Source: Elusimicrobiaceae bacterium | Lineage (GTDB): Bacteria; Elusimicrobiota; Elusimicrobia; Elusimicrobiales; Elusimicrobiaceae | Assembly: GCA_017417005.1 (NCBI GenBank) | Contig: JAFQAA010000021.1 | Coordinates: forward strand, 1-50,514 | Direction: 5' to 3' | Length of the DNA stretch: 50,514 nt | Shown here: in pieces, positions 40,235 through 48,980 of the stretch | Position numbering within the stretch: the first letter of the stretch is position 1 | How the letters are laid out: each line of letters starts with the position of its first letter | Notes under the pieces: generated by a model | What the model saw: only the letters and a program-made list of their open reading frames with translations | Databases searched by the model: none | What the model was told of the DNA's origin: nothing | Program-made: the position numbers and the translations under genes

Positions 40235-41646
40235 ATATAAATCGTCTTATATACCCGGGGTTTTGGTTCGGTAAAAGTAGCCGGGAAGAAGCCCTTAAAC
40301 TTGCCCGCCAGGGAGTTGGCGGCTTTTGCATTTATAACGGCACTTCCGGCGAAGTTAAAGATTTAATTGAAGAATTAAGAGCCAATGCCCCACATCAATT
40401 ATTAATTTGCTGTGATTATGAATACGGCCTTGGCCGTTGGCATAAAGATATGCCCCTGCTTGCTTCAAATATATCTATTGGAGCAACAGATAGGGAAGAC
40501 CTGGCCTATAAAAAAGGTTATATAACCGCAATTCAAGCGCGCGCTTTGGGCGTTGATTGGGTTTTTGCCCCTGTGGTAGATTTAGCGCAAGAACCAAATA
40601 ACCCAATTGTAAACACTCGCTCTTTTGGGGCTGACCCACAAAAAGTAGCCCGTCTTGCCCGCTCTTTTATGATAGGGCTTGAAGACGGCGGCTGCTTAAA
40701 CACTTTAAAACATTTCCCGGGACACGGATCTACAACTATTGATTCCCATTTGGCGATGCCTGTTTTACAAAAAGATTTTAAATTACTTGAAGAAGAAGAC
40801 CTTTTGCCTTACAGACAACTTATAACAAGGGCTGATTCCATTATGGTAGGACACTTAAATATACCGGCTTTGGATAAAAAATTGCCGGCTTCCTTTTCTC
40901 CAAATGTAATACAAAATTATTTAAGACAAAAAATGCACTATAAAGGTTTAATTATAACTGATGCTCTTGTTATGAAAGCTATTGGCCCGCTAGACCCGCT
41001 GGATGCTTTTAAAGCAGGGGCGGATATTTTGCTTTGCCCAAGCGAACCTTTGCTTTTGATAGAAACTTTGCAAAAAGTGGCAAAGGAACACCCCCTTCGC
41101 GCGCAAGAAGCTTTAAGCCAACAGGAAAAACTTATTTCAAAACTTGCCACTTTAATACCAATACCTTGCAAAACCGATACTCCGGCAAAGCAATTAAATA
41201 CCGATATCGCCACCAGCTGTCTAGTTCAAAAAGGTTCTTTTAATATTAACAAAGGCGAAAGTGTTTATTATTTTGAAGCGGAAACTTACCCCGATACTAA
41301 CTGGCGGGCAAAAACTTTTCTTGCCGAGTTAAAAAGCAAAGGCGTTTTTGTAGAACCTTACACTGAAGAAATTAAAAATAAAAAAATAGTTATTGCCACT
41401 TATTCTAACTATGCGGCTTTTAGCGGGCAAATAAATTTTACTAAAGAACAAAAAAAATTAATTCAAAAAGCTATCAATAATAATAAGGAAAATATTCTTA
41501 TTTCTTACGGCAGCCCTTTTGTAGATAAAGATTTAAAAAACCTGGCTTCCTTTATAATGGCCGGCTCGGCCGGGGCAGAATTTGAAAAGGCCACAGCCGA
41601 AATTATACTTGGTAAATTGCAAGCTAAAGGCAAAATGCCTTTTTAA
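40231..41646 (+). CDS. nagZ: Beta-N-acetylhexosaminidase, GH3
   Basis: 471 residues, longer than the 330-380 of simple NagZ. KHFPGHGSTTIDSH (160-173) carries the His-Asp acid/base pair unique to NagZ-type GH3 enzymes, and Asp244 in TDALVM is the nucleophile. The last 130 or so residues form an added C-terminal alpha/beta domain. There is no signal peptide, so it acts on imported muropeptides in the cytoplasm, freeing anhydroMurNAc (for anmK) and GlcNAc. It closes the murQ-anmK-nagZ set. Confidence 0.93.
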   Translation: MNINRLIYPGFWFGKSSREEALKLARQGVGGFCIYNGTSGEVKDLIEELRANAPHQLLICCDYEYGLGRWHKDMPLLASNISIGATDREDLAYKKGYITAIQARALGVDWVFAPVVDLAQEPNNPIVNTRSFGADPQKVARLARSFMIGLEDGGCLNTLKHFPGHGSTTIDSHLAMPVLQKDFKLLEEEDLLPYRQLITRADSIMVGHLNIPALDKKLPASFSPNVIQNYLRQKMHYKGLIITDALVMKAIGPLDPLDAFKAGADILLCPSEPLLLIETLQKVAKEHPLRAQEALSQQEKLISKLATLIPIPCKTDTPAKQLNTDIATSCLVQKGSFNINKGESVYYFEAETYPDTNWRAKTFLAELKSKGVFVEPYTEEIKNKKIVIATYSNYAAFSGQINFTKEQKKLIQKAINNNKENILISYGSPFVDKDLKNLASFIMAGSAGAEFEKATAEIILGKLQAKGKMPF

Positions 41647-41650
41647 TTGC

Positions 41651-41656
41651 TAAAAT
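41651..41656 (+). promoter_or_regulatory. -10 box of ispH
   Basis: TTGCTAAAAT (hexamer TAAAAT, TGn extension) ends seven bases before the ispH ATG. The same ten bases precede gatC at the same distance. Confidence 0.55.
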
Positions 41657-41663
41657 ATATTAT

Positions 41664-42530
41664 ATGAGTGAAGAGAACGATATTATTATTGCCAAATCTG
41701 CCGGCTTTTGCCCGGGCGTTAAAAGAGCTATTGAGTGCGTTTTAGAACTTGAAGAGCAAGGCAATAAACCAATTTACACCATAGGTCCACTTATTCATAA
41801 TAAACAAGTAACAGATAACCTTGAATCTAAAGGCATAAAAGCCATAGAAAGTTTAACTGAAGCAAAAGATAAAAAAGGTGTTTTAGTTATACGAGCGCAT
41901 GGCATTACACCTGCTTTTCAAAAAGAAATAATGAATTTTGGGATGAAAGTAGTTGATGCCACTTGCCCGCTTGTTAAAAAAGTACATAATGTTATTGAAA
42001 AATATGCAAAACAAGGTTATGATACTATTATTGTAGGCGATAGTAAGCACGCAGAAGTTATCGGTCTTATGGGATATACTCAAGGCAAAGGCCAAGTTGT
42101 CGGCAATATAGAAGAAGCCAAAAATCTACAAAATTTTGAAAAAGTTAATATCGTATCACAAACAACCCAAAAGGAAGCAACCTTCCTTAAAATTGCCGGT
42201 ATCATTAAACAAAAAGCAAAAGTTTGCAATATTTCAAATACTATTTGCCACCCGACAAAACAAAGACAAACCGAAACAACTAAATATGCAAAAGATGCCG
42301 ATTTGGTGGTGGTAGTCGGCGGGCATCACAGCGCAAACACAGCGCGACTTGCAAAACTTTGCTCTGATTTATGCAAAAATGTTATCCATGTGGAAACTTC
42401 TGAAGAAATTAACAAAGATATAATTATTAACAGCAAAAAGATTTTTATTACGGCCGGGGCTTCAACGCCTATCTGGCTTGTAGAAGAAATAGCAAACTAT
42501 ATTAAAGACCTAAGGGAGAAAAGCAAATGA
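41664..42530 (+). CDS. ispH: 4-hydroxy-3-methylbut-2-enyl diphosphate reductase
   Basis: 288 residues. The three [4Fe-4S] cysteines are in AGFCPGVKRA, DATCPLVKK and NTICHPTKQRQ. It performs the last step of the non-mevalonate isoprenoid route, giving IPP and DMAPP. Isoprenoids are needed for the undecaprenyl carrier of wall synthesis. It overlaps pfkA by 4 bases. No ribosome-binding site is seen before the ATG. Confidence 0.96.
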   Translation: MSEENDIIIAKSAGFCPGVKRAIECVLELEEQGNKPIYTIGPLIHNKQVTDNLESKGIKAIESLTEAKDKKGVLVIRAHGITPAFQKEIMNFGMKVVDATCPLVKKVHNVIEKYAKQGYDTIIVGDSKHAEVIGLMGYTQGKGQVVGNIEEAKNLQNFEKVNIVSQTTQKEATFLKIAGIIKQKAKVCNISNTICHPTKQRQTETTKYAKDADLVVVVGGHHSANTARLAKLCSDLCKNVIHVETSEEINKDIIINSKKIFITAGASTPIWLVEEIANYIKDLREKSK

Positions 42531-43627
42531 GTATTGCAAGAATTGGTATCTTAACTGCCGGCGGCGATTGCCCAGGCTTAAATGCCGTTGTGCGCGCTGC
42601 CACAAAACACGCTTTAAAAAATAATATTGAAGTTTTTGGTTTTAAAAACGGCTTTGACGGCCTTGTAAAAAACCAATATATTATTTTGGATGATAAAATA
42701 GTTTCCGGTATCTTAACTAGAGGTGGCACAATTTTGGGAACAAGCAACCTGGCAAATCCTTTTAACTATACTTTACCGCCACTTGCAAGCCCCGAGGAAC
42801 CAAAAGATTTATCTTCTATGGTTTTGCATACTCTTAAAACAAACAGAATTGATGCTTTGGTTGCTATAGGCGGGGATGGGACTTTATCAATGGCAAGCAA
42901 ATTTATAGATATGGGCGTAAAAATTATCGGAGTGCCAAAAACTATTGATAATGATTTAAGCGCGACTGATTTTACCTTTGGTTTTGATTCTGCTTTAGCT
43001 GTTGCAAGCGAGGCTGTGGATAGAATACACACCACCGCAGAATCGCACCACAGGGTTATGATTGTTGAAACTATGGGGCGTTATGCCGGGTGGATAGCCT
43101 TGCGCTCGTGCATTGCAGGCGGCGGCGATATTTGTTTGATACCGGAAATCCCCTATAATATCAATGTCGTTGCAAAAGCCATAGAAGACAGACAAAGAAA
43201 AGGCAAAACTTTTAGTATCATTGTTGCAGCTGAAGGGGCCGTTGATGAATCAGGCAAAATGGCCGTTCAAAAGAAGGTGGAAGGTTCTACTGACCCCATA
43301 CGCCTTGGCGGTATCAGCGGAATAATTGCCGCCCAAATTGAAAAAATGTTAAATGTAGAATGCCGCGTTGTTGTTTTAGGCCACTTGCAAAGAGGCGGCA
43401 CCCCAACTGCTTTTGATAGATGGCTTGCCACCCGCTTTGGCGCAAAAGCCGTTGATTTAATTTTAAAGGAAGATTTTGGCAATATGGTTGCCTTACGCGG
43501 AACAGATATTGTTAGCGTGCCAATAAAAGAAGCCGTTTCAAAACTAAAAAAAGTTGACCCAAACGGCCAGGAAGTTAAAACTGCTTTAGAAGTTGGCACA
43601 AGTTTTGGTTCCCCCACTTTGGGTTAA
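42527..43627 (+). CDS. pfkA: 6-phosphofructokinase (group III type)
   Basis: 366 residues. LTAGGDCPGLNA, GGDGT (115-119) and PKTIDND (137-143) are the phosphate-donor and substrate motifs. At the two deciding positions this enzyme has Gly118 (G104 in E. coli, the ATP type) and Lys138 (K124, the pyrophosphate type), the mixed pattern of group III enzymes, which are mostly ATP-dependent. It makes fructose 1,6-bisphosphate in glycolysis. Several allosteric residues of the short E. coli enzyme are not recognisable. GGGAG precedes the ATG. Confidence 0.93.
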   Translation: MSIARIGILTAGGDCPGLNAVVRAATKHALKNNIEVFGFKNGFDGLVKNQYIILDDKIVSGILTRGGTILGTSNLANPFNYTLPPLASPEEPKDLSSMVLHTLKTNRIDALVAIGGDGTLSMASKFIDMGVKIIGVPKTIDNDLSATDFTFGFDSALAVASEAVDRIHTTAESHHRVMIVETMGRYAGWIALRSCIAGGGDICLIPEIPYNINVVAKAIEDRQRKGKTFSIIVAAEGAVDESGKMAVQKKVEGSTDPIRLGGISGIIAAQIEKMLNVECRVVVLGHLQRGGTPTAFDRWLATRFGAKAVDLILKEDFGNMVALRGTDIVSVPIKEAVSKLKKVDPNGQEVKTALEVGTSFGSPTLG

Positions 43628-43654
43628 AATTTCAAATAAAGGAAGAAGATTTTT

Positions 43655-44404
43655 ATGGAAAGAATTAGTAAAGAAGAATTAATTTTTGGTTTACACTCCT
43701 TTAGAGAAGATCTTAAAAAAAAAAAACGCCAGGTTAGCGTTCTTTATATCGTGGCAAATAAAACTGCTTCTAAACAAGTAGAAGAAGTTATACGCCTTGC
43801 AAAAGCCGGTAATGTAAAAATTAAATCTTTAGAACTAAGACTTATGGATAATCTTGCTTCCGGCGGAAACCACCAGGGCGTTATTGCAAAAGCAGAACCG
43901 ATAAAAGCTATGCGTTTATCTAATGCTATTTATGAAGCGCAAAATAATAAAAAAGAACTTTGGCTTGCCGTTGATGAAATAACCGATCCGCAAAATTTAG
44001 GTTCACTTTTAAGAAGCGCAGCCTGCCTTGGTTTTACTACCATACTTTTGCCAAAACACAGAACAGCTGGCATAAATGCAACCGTGCATAAAGTTGCCTG
44101 CGGTGCTGTTGAAAAATTAAGAATTGTGGAAGTTTCAAACTTAAACAGCGCTTTAATTGATTTAAAGGAAGAAGGCTTTTGGGTTTACGGCGCTGATATG
44201 GATGGCAAAAGCATTGTTAATTTTGATTATGCTTACCCGGCGGTTTTAATTGTCGGTTCAGAAGGAACAGGCATACGCCAGAAAACTTTGGAACATTGTG
44301 ATGAGGTTATAAGTATCCCCCAAAAAGGCGGAGTCAGCAGTTTAAATGCGGCGGCTGCCGGCGCAATTATTATGTATGATATGTTTGCCAAAAGTCTAAA
44401 GTAG
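43655..44404 (+). CDS. RlmB/TrmH-type RNA 2'-O-methyltransferase
   Basis: 249 residues. The N-terminal RNA-binding domain starts IFGLHSFRE, followed by the SPOUT catalytic domain with DPQNLGSLLRSAACLGF, VGSEGTGI and SLNAAAAGAII. This is the layout of RlmB, which methylates G2251 of 23S rRNA, although other TrmH-family targets are possible. AAAGGAAGAAG lies upstream. The TAG stop coincides with the end of the repeat at 44402-44596. Confidence 0.88.
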   Translation: MERISKEELIFGLHSFREDLKKKKRQVSVLYIVANKTASKQVEEVIRLAKAGNVKIKSLELRLMDNLASGGNHQGVIAKAEPIKAMRLSNAIYEAQNNKKELWLAVDEITDPQNLGSLLRSAACLGFTTILLPKHRTAGINATVHKVACGAVEKLRIVEVSNLNSALIDLKEEGFWVYGADMDGKSIVNFDYAYPAVLIVGSEGTGIRQKTLEHCDEVISIPQKGGVSSLNAAAAGAIIMYDMFAKSLK

Positions 44405-44596
44405 TTTTACTTCGGCTTTTTGGTAAATTTTAATTTTTTTTAAACTTCGGATACTCGGGATTGCCATCCCCTCGCGGTATACCTTGTTTAAAAAAACGCT
44501 TTTTCTAAAAGAAAAAGTTAATTAAAATTTACTCAAAAATCCTCGTAAAACAATTTGCTCTATATAATCTTATCTAAACGCAAAATCCTTGCAAAA
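44402..44596 (-). repeat. Structured inverted repeat, copy A
   Basis: On the minus strand it begins at 44596 with a 24-base stretch identical to 48998-49021 and ends AAAAGCCGAAGTAAAACTA, identical to 49101-49119. Nested inside are GTAAATTTTAATT/AATTAAAATTTAC (44423-44435 and 44520-44532), TTTTTTTAAAC/GTTTAAAAAAA (44435-44445 and 44486-44496), GGATAC with GTATACC, and the core hairpin GGGAT-TGCC-ATCCC (44457-44470). A further hairpin CTTTTTCT-AAA-AGAAAAAG is at 44499-44517. Its edge coincides with the stop codon of the rlmB-like gene. No open reading frame of note is inside. It may end transcription for both convergent genes. Confidence 0.8.
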
Positions 44597-44634
44597 CCCA
44601 TCTTTTTGACACAAATAAATAAAATATACGATTT

Positions 44635-45375
44635 TTACACGCCTTTTGGCAGGCGGTCAGATAAAATTTGCGGAAGTTTGGCTGCCTCAATTTTTGTTTG
44701 AACCGCCTTAATATCATAAGGTAGGCGAAGCAACCTAAAAGTGTATTTTTCCGTGTCAAAAATACCAAAAGAGGCACGCGGGTTTGTATCGCGCGGCTGG
44801 CCGATAGAGCCGGGGTTTATCATATATCTAACACCGGGCATAAGTTTTATACTAACATCTCTGCCGTAAAAAACATCAATTTGCGGGATATGGCCTTCGC
44901 GATAACTCATAATAAAAGGCACATGGCTATGCCCCACAAAACAAATATTACCTTGCCACTTTGGCAGGTTCATAATAAACTGCTCCGGCGTTAAAAGATA
45001 ATCGCGGTAAGGATCGTTAAAAGAACCATGCACCATAGCAAAATGTGCGCCCTGATATTCTTTTAAAAATTTAGAAATAAATTTTTTGCTTTTGGCAGTT
45101 ATATTTTTAGCTGTAAATACCATTGCTTTGCTTGCATATTCGCTAAACCAACGGGAAAAGTCTTTATTAAACAAAGCAACATCGTGATTACCCATTACGC
45201 TGGTCAGATTTTCCAACTTCATTAATTCTCTTGTGCATTCTTCTGGGTTGGGGCCATAGCCCACTAAATCACCGCAAAAAGCATGGGCGTCAACTTTAAG
45301 TTCCTGCATTTTTTTTAAGCAGACAATTAGGGCCTCATAGTTTGAATGTATATCTGAAAATATAGCATATTTCAT
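44635..45375 (-). CDS. Metallophosphoesterase
   Basis: 246 residues. The calcineurin-like motifs are in order: DIHSN, GDLVGYGP, GNHD, the middle His in MVHGS and GHSHVPF, so both metal sites are present. The layout matches YfcE-like phosphodiesterases, but the substrate is unknown. It is cytoplasmic. It follows smc by 20 bases on the same strand, with AAAGGG before the ATG, and likely shares its transcript. Confidence 0.9.
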   Translation of the reverse strand: MKYAIFSDIHSNYEALIVCLKKMQELKVDAHAFCGDLVGYGPNPEECTRELMKLENLTSVMGNHDVALFNKDFSRWFSEYASKAMVFTAKNITAKSKKFISKFLKEYQGAHFAMVHGSFNDPYRDYLLTPEQFIMNLPKWQGNICFVGHSHVPFIMSYREGHIPQIDVFYGRDVSIKLMPGVRYMINPGSIGQPRDTNPRASFGIFDTEKYTFRLLRLPYDIKAVQTKIEAAKLPQILSDRLPKGV

Positions 45376-45395
45376 ACAAAACCCTTTTTTAAAAG

Positions 45396-48300
45396 TTATG
45401 CGGCGGAAGAGGCCTCAACAAGTTGTTTTGTTTTAGCATCTTGCTCTTTTAAATTTAAGGATAAAATTTTTGAAACACCGCTTTCTTCCATAGTGACACC
45501 ATACAACATTTGGGCAGCTTCCATAGAGCGTTTGTTGTGGGTAACAACGATAAATTGCGTCTTGGCGGAAAATTCCTTTATCAAATTAACAAAGCGTTCC
45601 ACATTGGCTTCATCTAAAGGGGCGTCCGCTTCGTCCAAAATACAGAAAGGCGAAGGGCTATGCGTAAAGAAAGCAAACAGCAAAGACACCGCCGTTAAGG
45701 CCTTTTCCCCGCCGGACATAGCAGAAATATTTAAAAGTTTCTTGCCGGGAGGTTGAGCGATAATTTCTATACCGGTTTCAAGTAAGTTTTCAGGGTCGGT
45801 AAGTTTTAGCTCCGCTTCGCCGCCGCGGAAAAGGATTTGATATATCCTCTTAAAATGCGTGCGCACTTGGTCAAAAGTATATTTAAAGTTTTCTTTTGTA
45901 GTGGCATTAATTTTGGCAATAGCGGCCTTTAAATCTTTTTTAGCATTTTGCAAATCTTCAATTTGCTTTTTTAAGAAATCATTGCGTTGGGTTAGAGCAT
46001 CGTATTCTTCAGGCGCGGTCATATTAACAGCACCCATATTTTCAATACGCTTGCGCATCATTTTAACCCTTTCAAGATCAACAGACTTGCCTTCGCACTT
46101 CATTTGGGCTTCCTGGGGTGTGGTGTTCCAAGATTCAAGCAAAGTGTTAACAATAGCTGTTTTTTGACGGCGGTGGTTGGTTAAATTGTTTTCTAACTCT
46201 TGCGCTTTTAAAGCAAGCTGACTAGAGCGGGTTTTGTTTTTGTTTAAAGCGGAAAGTTTACTATCATAATCGGCTTTTAAAACATTTAAATCGCCCCTCA
46301 TTTTATTTTCGGCTGTTTCAAGGGCGGCAAGATTATCGCGACAGGCGGCAAGTTTGGCTTGGGAAGTTAGTTTTTCTTCCTGCAAGGTTTTTATTCTTGC
46401 TTCAGCGGCGGTTGTTTCTTGCGTGCGTTTGGTTTTGGCTTCTAGCAAAGTTGTTTGCTCGCCGGAAGTGGTTTTATAGTCCAGTTCAATATTATTCTTT
46501 TTTATTTTGATTTCGTATAATTTGCTGCTGGCTTTTTCTATTTCCACTTTTAAGGTTTGTTCTTCCTGCTCTAAAGCGGTTCTTTTGGCGCGCAGGGCCT
46601 CGTGTTCTTTTTTAGCTTCTTCGTGCTGGTTATTAAGGGCGTTTAACTCCTCTTTAAATTTTTGCACTTGGGCTTTGCGCTTTTCCACGCGGTCTAAAAT
46701 TTCTTGTTTATTATTAACAATTTGCTTGCTTGCCTGCTCTAAATCTGTAAAAAGTCTTTGTTTATTATTTAAGTTATTTTGCAGGGAGTTTAAAGCAAGG
46801 GCTTCTTCCTGGAATTTATTTCTTGCGGTTTTAAGCAAGTCTTCGGTTCTGGCAAGGTCGTCAATATTTTTAAGAGTTTGTTTTGTTAGATCTTCTTGCT
46901 CTTGGTTTAATTCTTTAAGTTCGGCCTTGGCAGATTCTTCCTTGCCCCAGTAGGCTTCCGGCGATTCTATACCCACCGCACCGGCGGAAAGCCAAAAACC
47001 GCAATTAATACGGCCTGCTTCTGCTTTTGCATTGCCTAAAATATAATTAACTAAGGGGCGCAAATTATCCACGCAAGTTATTTTGGCCATCAAATCTTGG
47101 CTTGCGGTATTTGTGTTTTGGGGAACGGCATTTAAAAGGATAAAGCGGCATCTTGTTTTGCCGTTTTGTTTTAAAATTTGCTCTGCCTGATTAAAAGCGT
47201 TTTCATCTTGACATACAACGGAATCAAGGTATTTGCCAAAGGCTTCTTCAAAAGCAAGTTCTAAAGATTTATCAAATTTAAGGTGCTTTCTTAAAGTGCC
47301 CATTACACCGGGAATTTTGGTATCTTCCACAAGTTTTGTGCCAACCCAATAAGGATTATTTTTGCCCTGAGTTTGTATCATTTGCATTTTGGTATTAAGG
47401 GCGGCTTGCTTGGTTTTTAAAGTTGTTAATTTATCGTTAAGTTCTTGTTTTTGGGTTTGGAGTTTTTGTCTTTGTTCTTCTAAATTATGTTGTTCGGTGC
47501 GGAGTTTTTCCACTACCTGTTTTTTAGTTTCAAGGGTGTTTTTAAGAGTTTCAAGTTCTCCTTTAACTTCTTCCAGTTGCACTTTTTGGGCTGTTAAGGA
47601 ACGCTCAAGGTTAATTAAATTATTGTTTTCGTGCTGGGCGGCAGATTCCTCAAGGGCGATTTTGCCGCTTAACTCCATTTCCTTATGGGTAAAGCCCATT
47701 AAATTATTGGTTGCTTTTTCAAAATCTTGACGGACTTTTAAAATTGCCTGCTCGCTGGCGGAAACTTGCTCGTATTTTCTATTATATTCCTGCTGGGCCG
47801 GTTCTAGCTGTTGGGAAATTTCTTCAAGTTTCTTTTTTAAATTTTCAAGGGCGGGTTCAATTTCGCCTAGTCTGCTTAAACTTAAAGTTTCTTCCGAAGC
47901 AAAAGTTTTAAGGCGGGCCTGGAGTTCCTGGGCCATATTTTCGCAATTTTGTATTGCGCCTTCTAAAAGACCGATTTGGTATTTATCAGCGGCGATTTTT
48001 TCGCTAAACTCGCCTAATTCTTTTTGTTTGTGGGTTAAGTTTAAATCTAAAGCGGCGGTTTCGCCTTCGGCCGCGCTGATAGCGCTTTGTAAATCTTCTT
48101 TTTCTTTTAAAATAGGTTCTAGTTCGGCCGCGATTTTATTTATTTGTTCTTCGTGTGTTTTAATATTTTCAAGGCACAAAATAATTTCGCTTTCTTTTAG
48201 TTCTTCGCGGTATTTTTGGTAAAGGCGCGCTTTTCTGGCTTCGCTATCAAGTTTTTTAATTTGCTCTTCAAGCAGGGCTAAAGTATCACTCAAACGGGCA

Positions 48301-48863
48301 ATATCCATATCCACTCTTTCAAGGCGGCGCACGGCCTCATCCCTTTTTGCTTTATATTTGGAAACGCCGGCAACTTCTTCAAACATTTCTCTTCTTTGTT
48401 CCGGGGAGGCTTCTAACATTTGGTTAACGGAACCCTGGTCAATAATAGCGTATCCTGCCCCGCCGATACCGGTATCTAAAAACATTTCCCTAATATCTTT
48501 AAGACGGCAAGGCACGCGGTTTAAAAAGTATTCGCTTTCCCCCGAGCGAAAGATTTTGCGTGAAACGGTTACCTCATTAAATTCCACCGGCAATTTGCGC
48601 GAAGTATTATCAAAAATCATATTGACTTGCGCCATATTTAAAGGCGCGCGTTTTTTTGTGCCGTTAAAAATTATATCTACCATAGAGCCGGAGCGAAGGG
48701 CTTTCCAAGACATCTCACCAATACACCAACGCACAGAATCTATAACATTTGATTTGCCGCAACCATTTGGCCCGACTATACAAGATACGCCCGGTTCAAA
48801 ATTAAGGCGCATTTTATCTGCAAAAGATTTAAAACCGATTATTTCAATTGCTTTAAGATACAT
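45396..48863 (-). CDS. smc: Chromosome segregation protein SMC
   Basis: 1155 residues from ATG 48863 (MYLKAIEIIGFKSFADK, the standard SMC start); an upstream in-frame ATG adds 11 unlikely residues. Walker A GPNGCGKSN is at 31-39, and the signature SGGEKAL and Walker B FCILDEADAPLD are near the C-terminus. Two long coiled coils flank a hinge at about 510-640 (SMC hinge with NPYWVGTKLV, then GVMGTLRKHL). Dimers with ScpA and ScpB extrude loops and separate chromosomes. scpAB are not in the window. The neighbouring intergenic region holds repeat copy B. Confidence 0.97.
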   Translation of the reverse strand: MYLKAIEIIGFKSFADKMRLNFEPGVSCIVGPNGCGKSNVIDSVRWCIGEMSWKALRSGSMVDIIFNGTKKRAPLNMAQVNMIFDNTSRKLPVEFNEVTVSRKIFRSGESEYFLNRVPCRLKDIREMFLDTGIGGAGYAIIDQGSVNQMLEASPEQRREMFEEVAGVSKYKAKRDEAVRRLERVDMDIARLSDTLALLEEQIKKLDSEARKARLYQKYREELKESEIILCLENIKTHEEQINKIAAELEPILKEKEDLQSAISAAEGETAALDLNLTHKQKELGEFSEKIAADKYQIGLLEGAIQNCENMAQELQARLKTFASEETLSLSRLGEIEPALENLKKKLEEISQQLEPAQQEYNRKYEQVSASEQAILKVRQDFEKATNNLMGFTHKEMELSGKIALEESAAQHENNNLINLERSLTAQKVQLEEVKGELETLKNTLETKKQVVEKLRTEQHNLEEQRQKLQTQKQELNDKLTTLKTKQAALNTKMQMIQTQGKNNPYWVGTKLVEDTKIPGVMGTLRKHLKFDKSLELAFEEAFGKYLDSVVCQDENAFNQAEQILKQNGKTRCRFILLNAVPQNTNTASQDLMAKITCVDNLRPLVNYILGNAKAEAGRINCGFWLSAGAVGIESPEAYWGKEESAKAELKELNQEQEDLTKQTLKNIDDLARTEDLLKTARNKFQEEALALNSLQNNLNNKQRLFTDLEQASKQIVNNKQEILDRVEKRKAQVQKFKEELNALNNQHEEAKKEHEALRAKRTALEQEEQTLKVEIEKASSKLYEIKIKKNNIELDYKTTSGEQTTLLEAKTKRTQETTAAEARIKTLQEEKLTSQAKLAACRDNLAALETAENKMRGDLNVLKADYDSKLSALNKNKTRSSQLALKAQELENNLTNHRRQKTAIVNTLLESWNTTPQEAQMKCEGKSVDLERVKMMRKRIENMGAVNMTAPEEYDALTQRNDFLKKQIEDLQNAKKDLKAAIAKINATTKENFKYTFDQVRTHFKRIYQILFRGGEAELKLTDPENLLETGIEIIAQPPGKKLLNISAMSGGEKALTAVSLLFAFFTHSPSPFCILDEADAPLDEANVERFVNLIKEFSAKTQFIVVTHNKRSMEAAQMLYGVTMEESGVSKILSLNLKEQDAKTKQLVEASSAA

Positions 48864-48980
48864 AATGGGGAAATTCCTATAAAAAATTAGGCACAAAAGG
48901 CCCTATTTATATCATACTAAATTTAAGGGGGTTTATAAAGAGAAAAAAACATAAAAAGCTATCAAAAGTTTTGCGAGGAA

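Noticed and set aside
45493-48882. Plus-strand reading frames opposite smc
   Set aside because: Long Ser/Leu/Cys-rich frames that arise from reading coiled-coil codons backwards.
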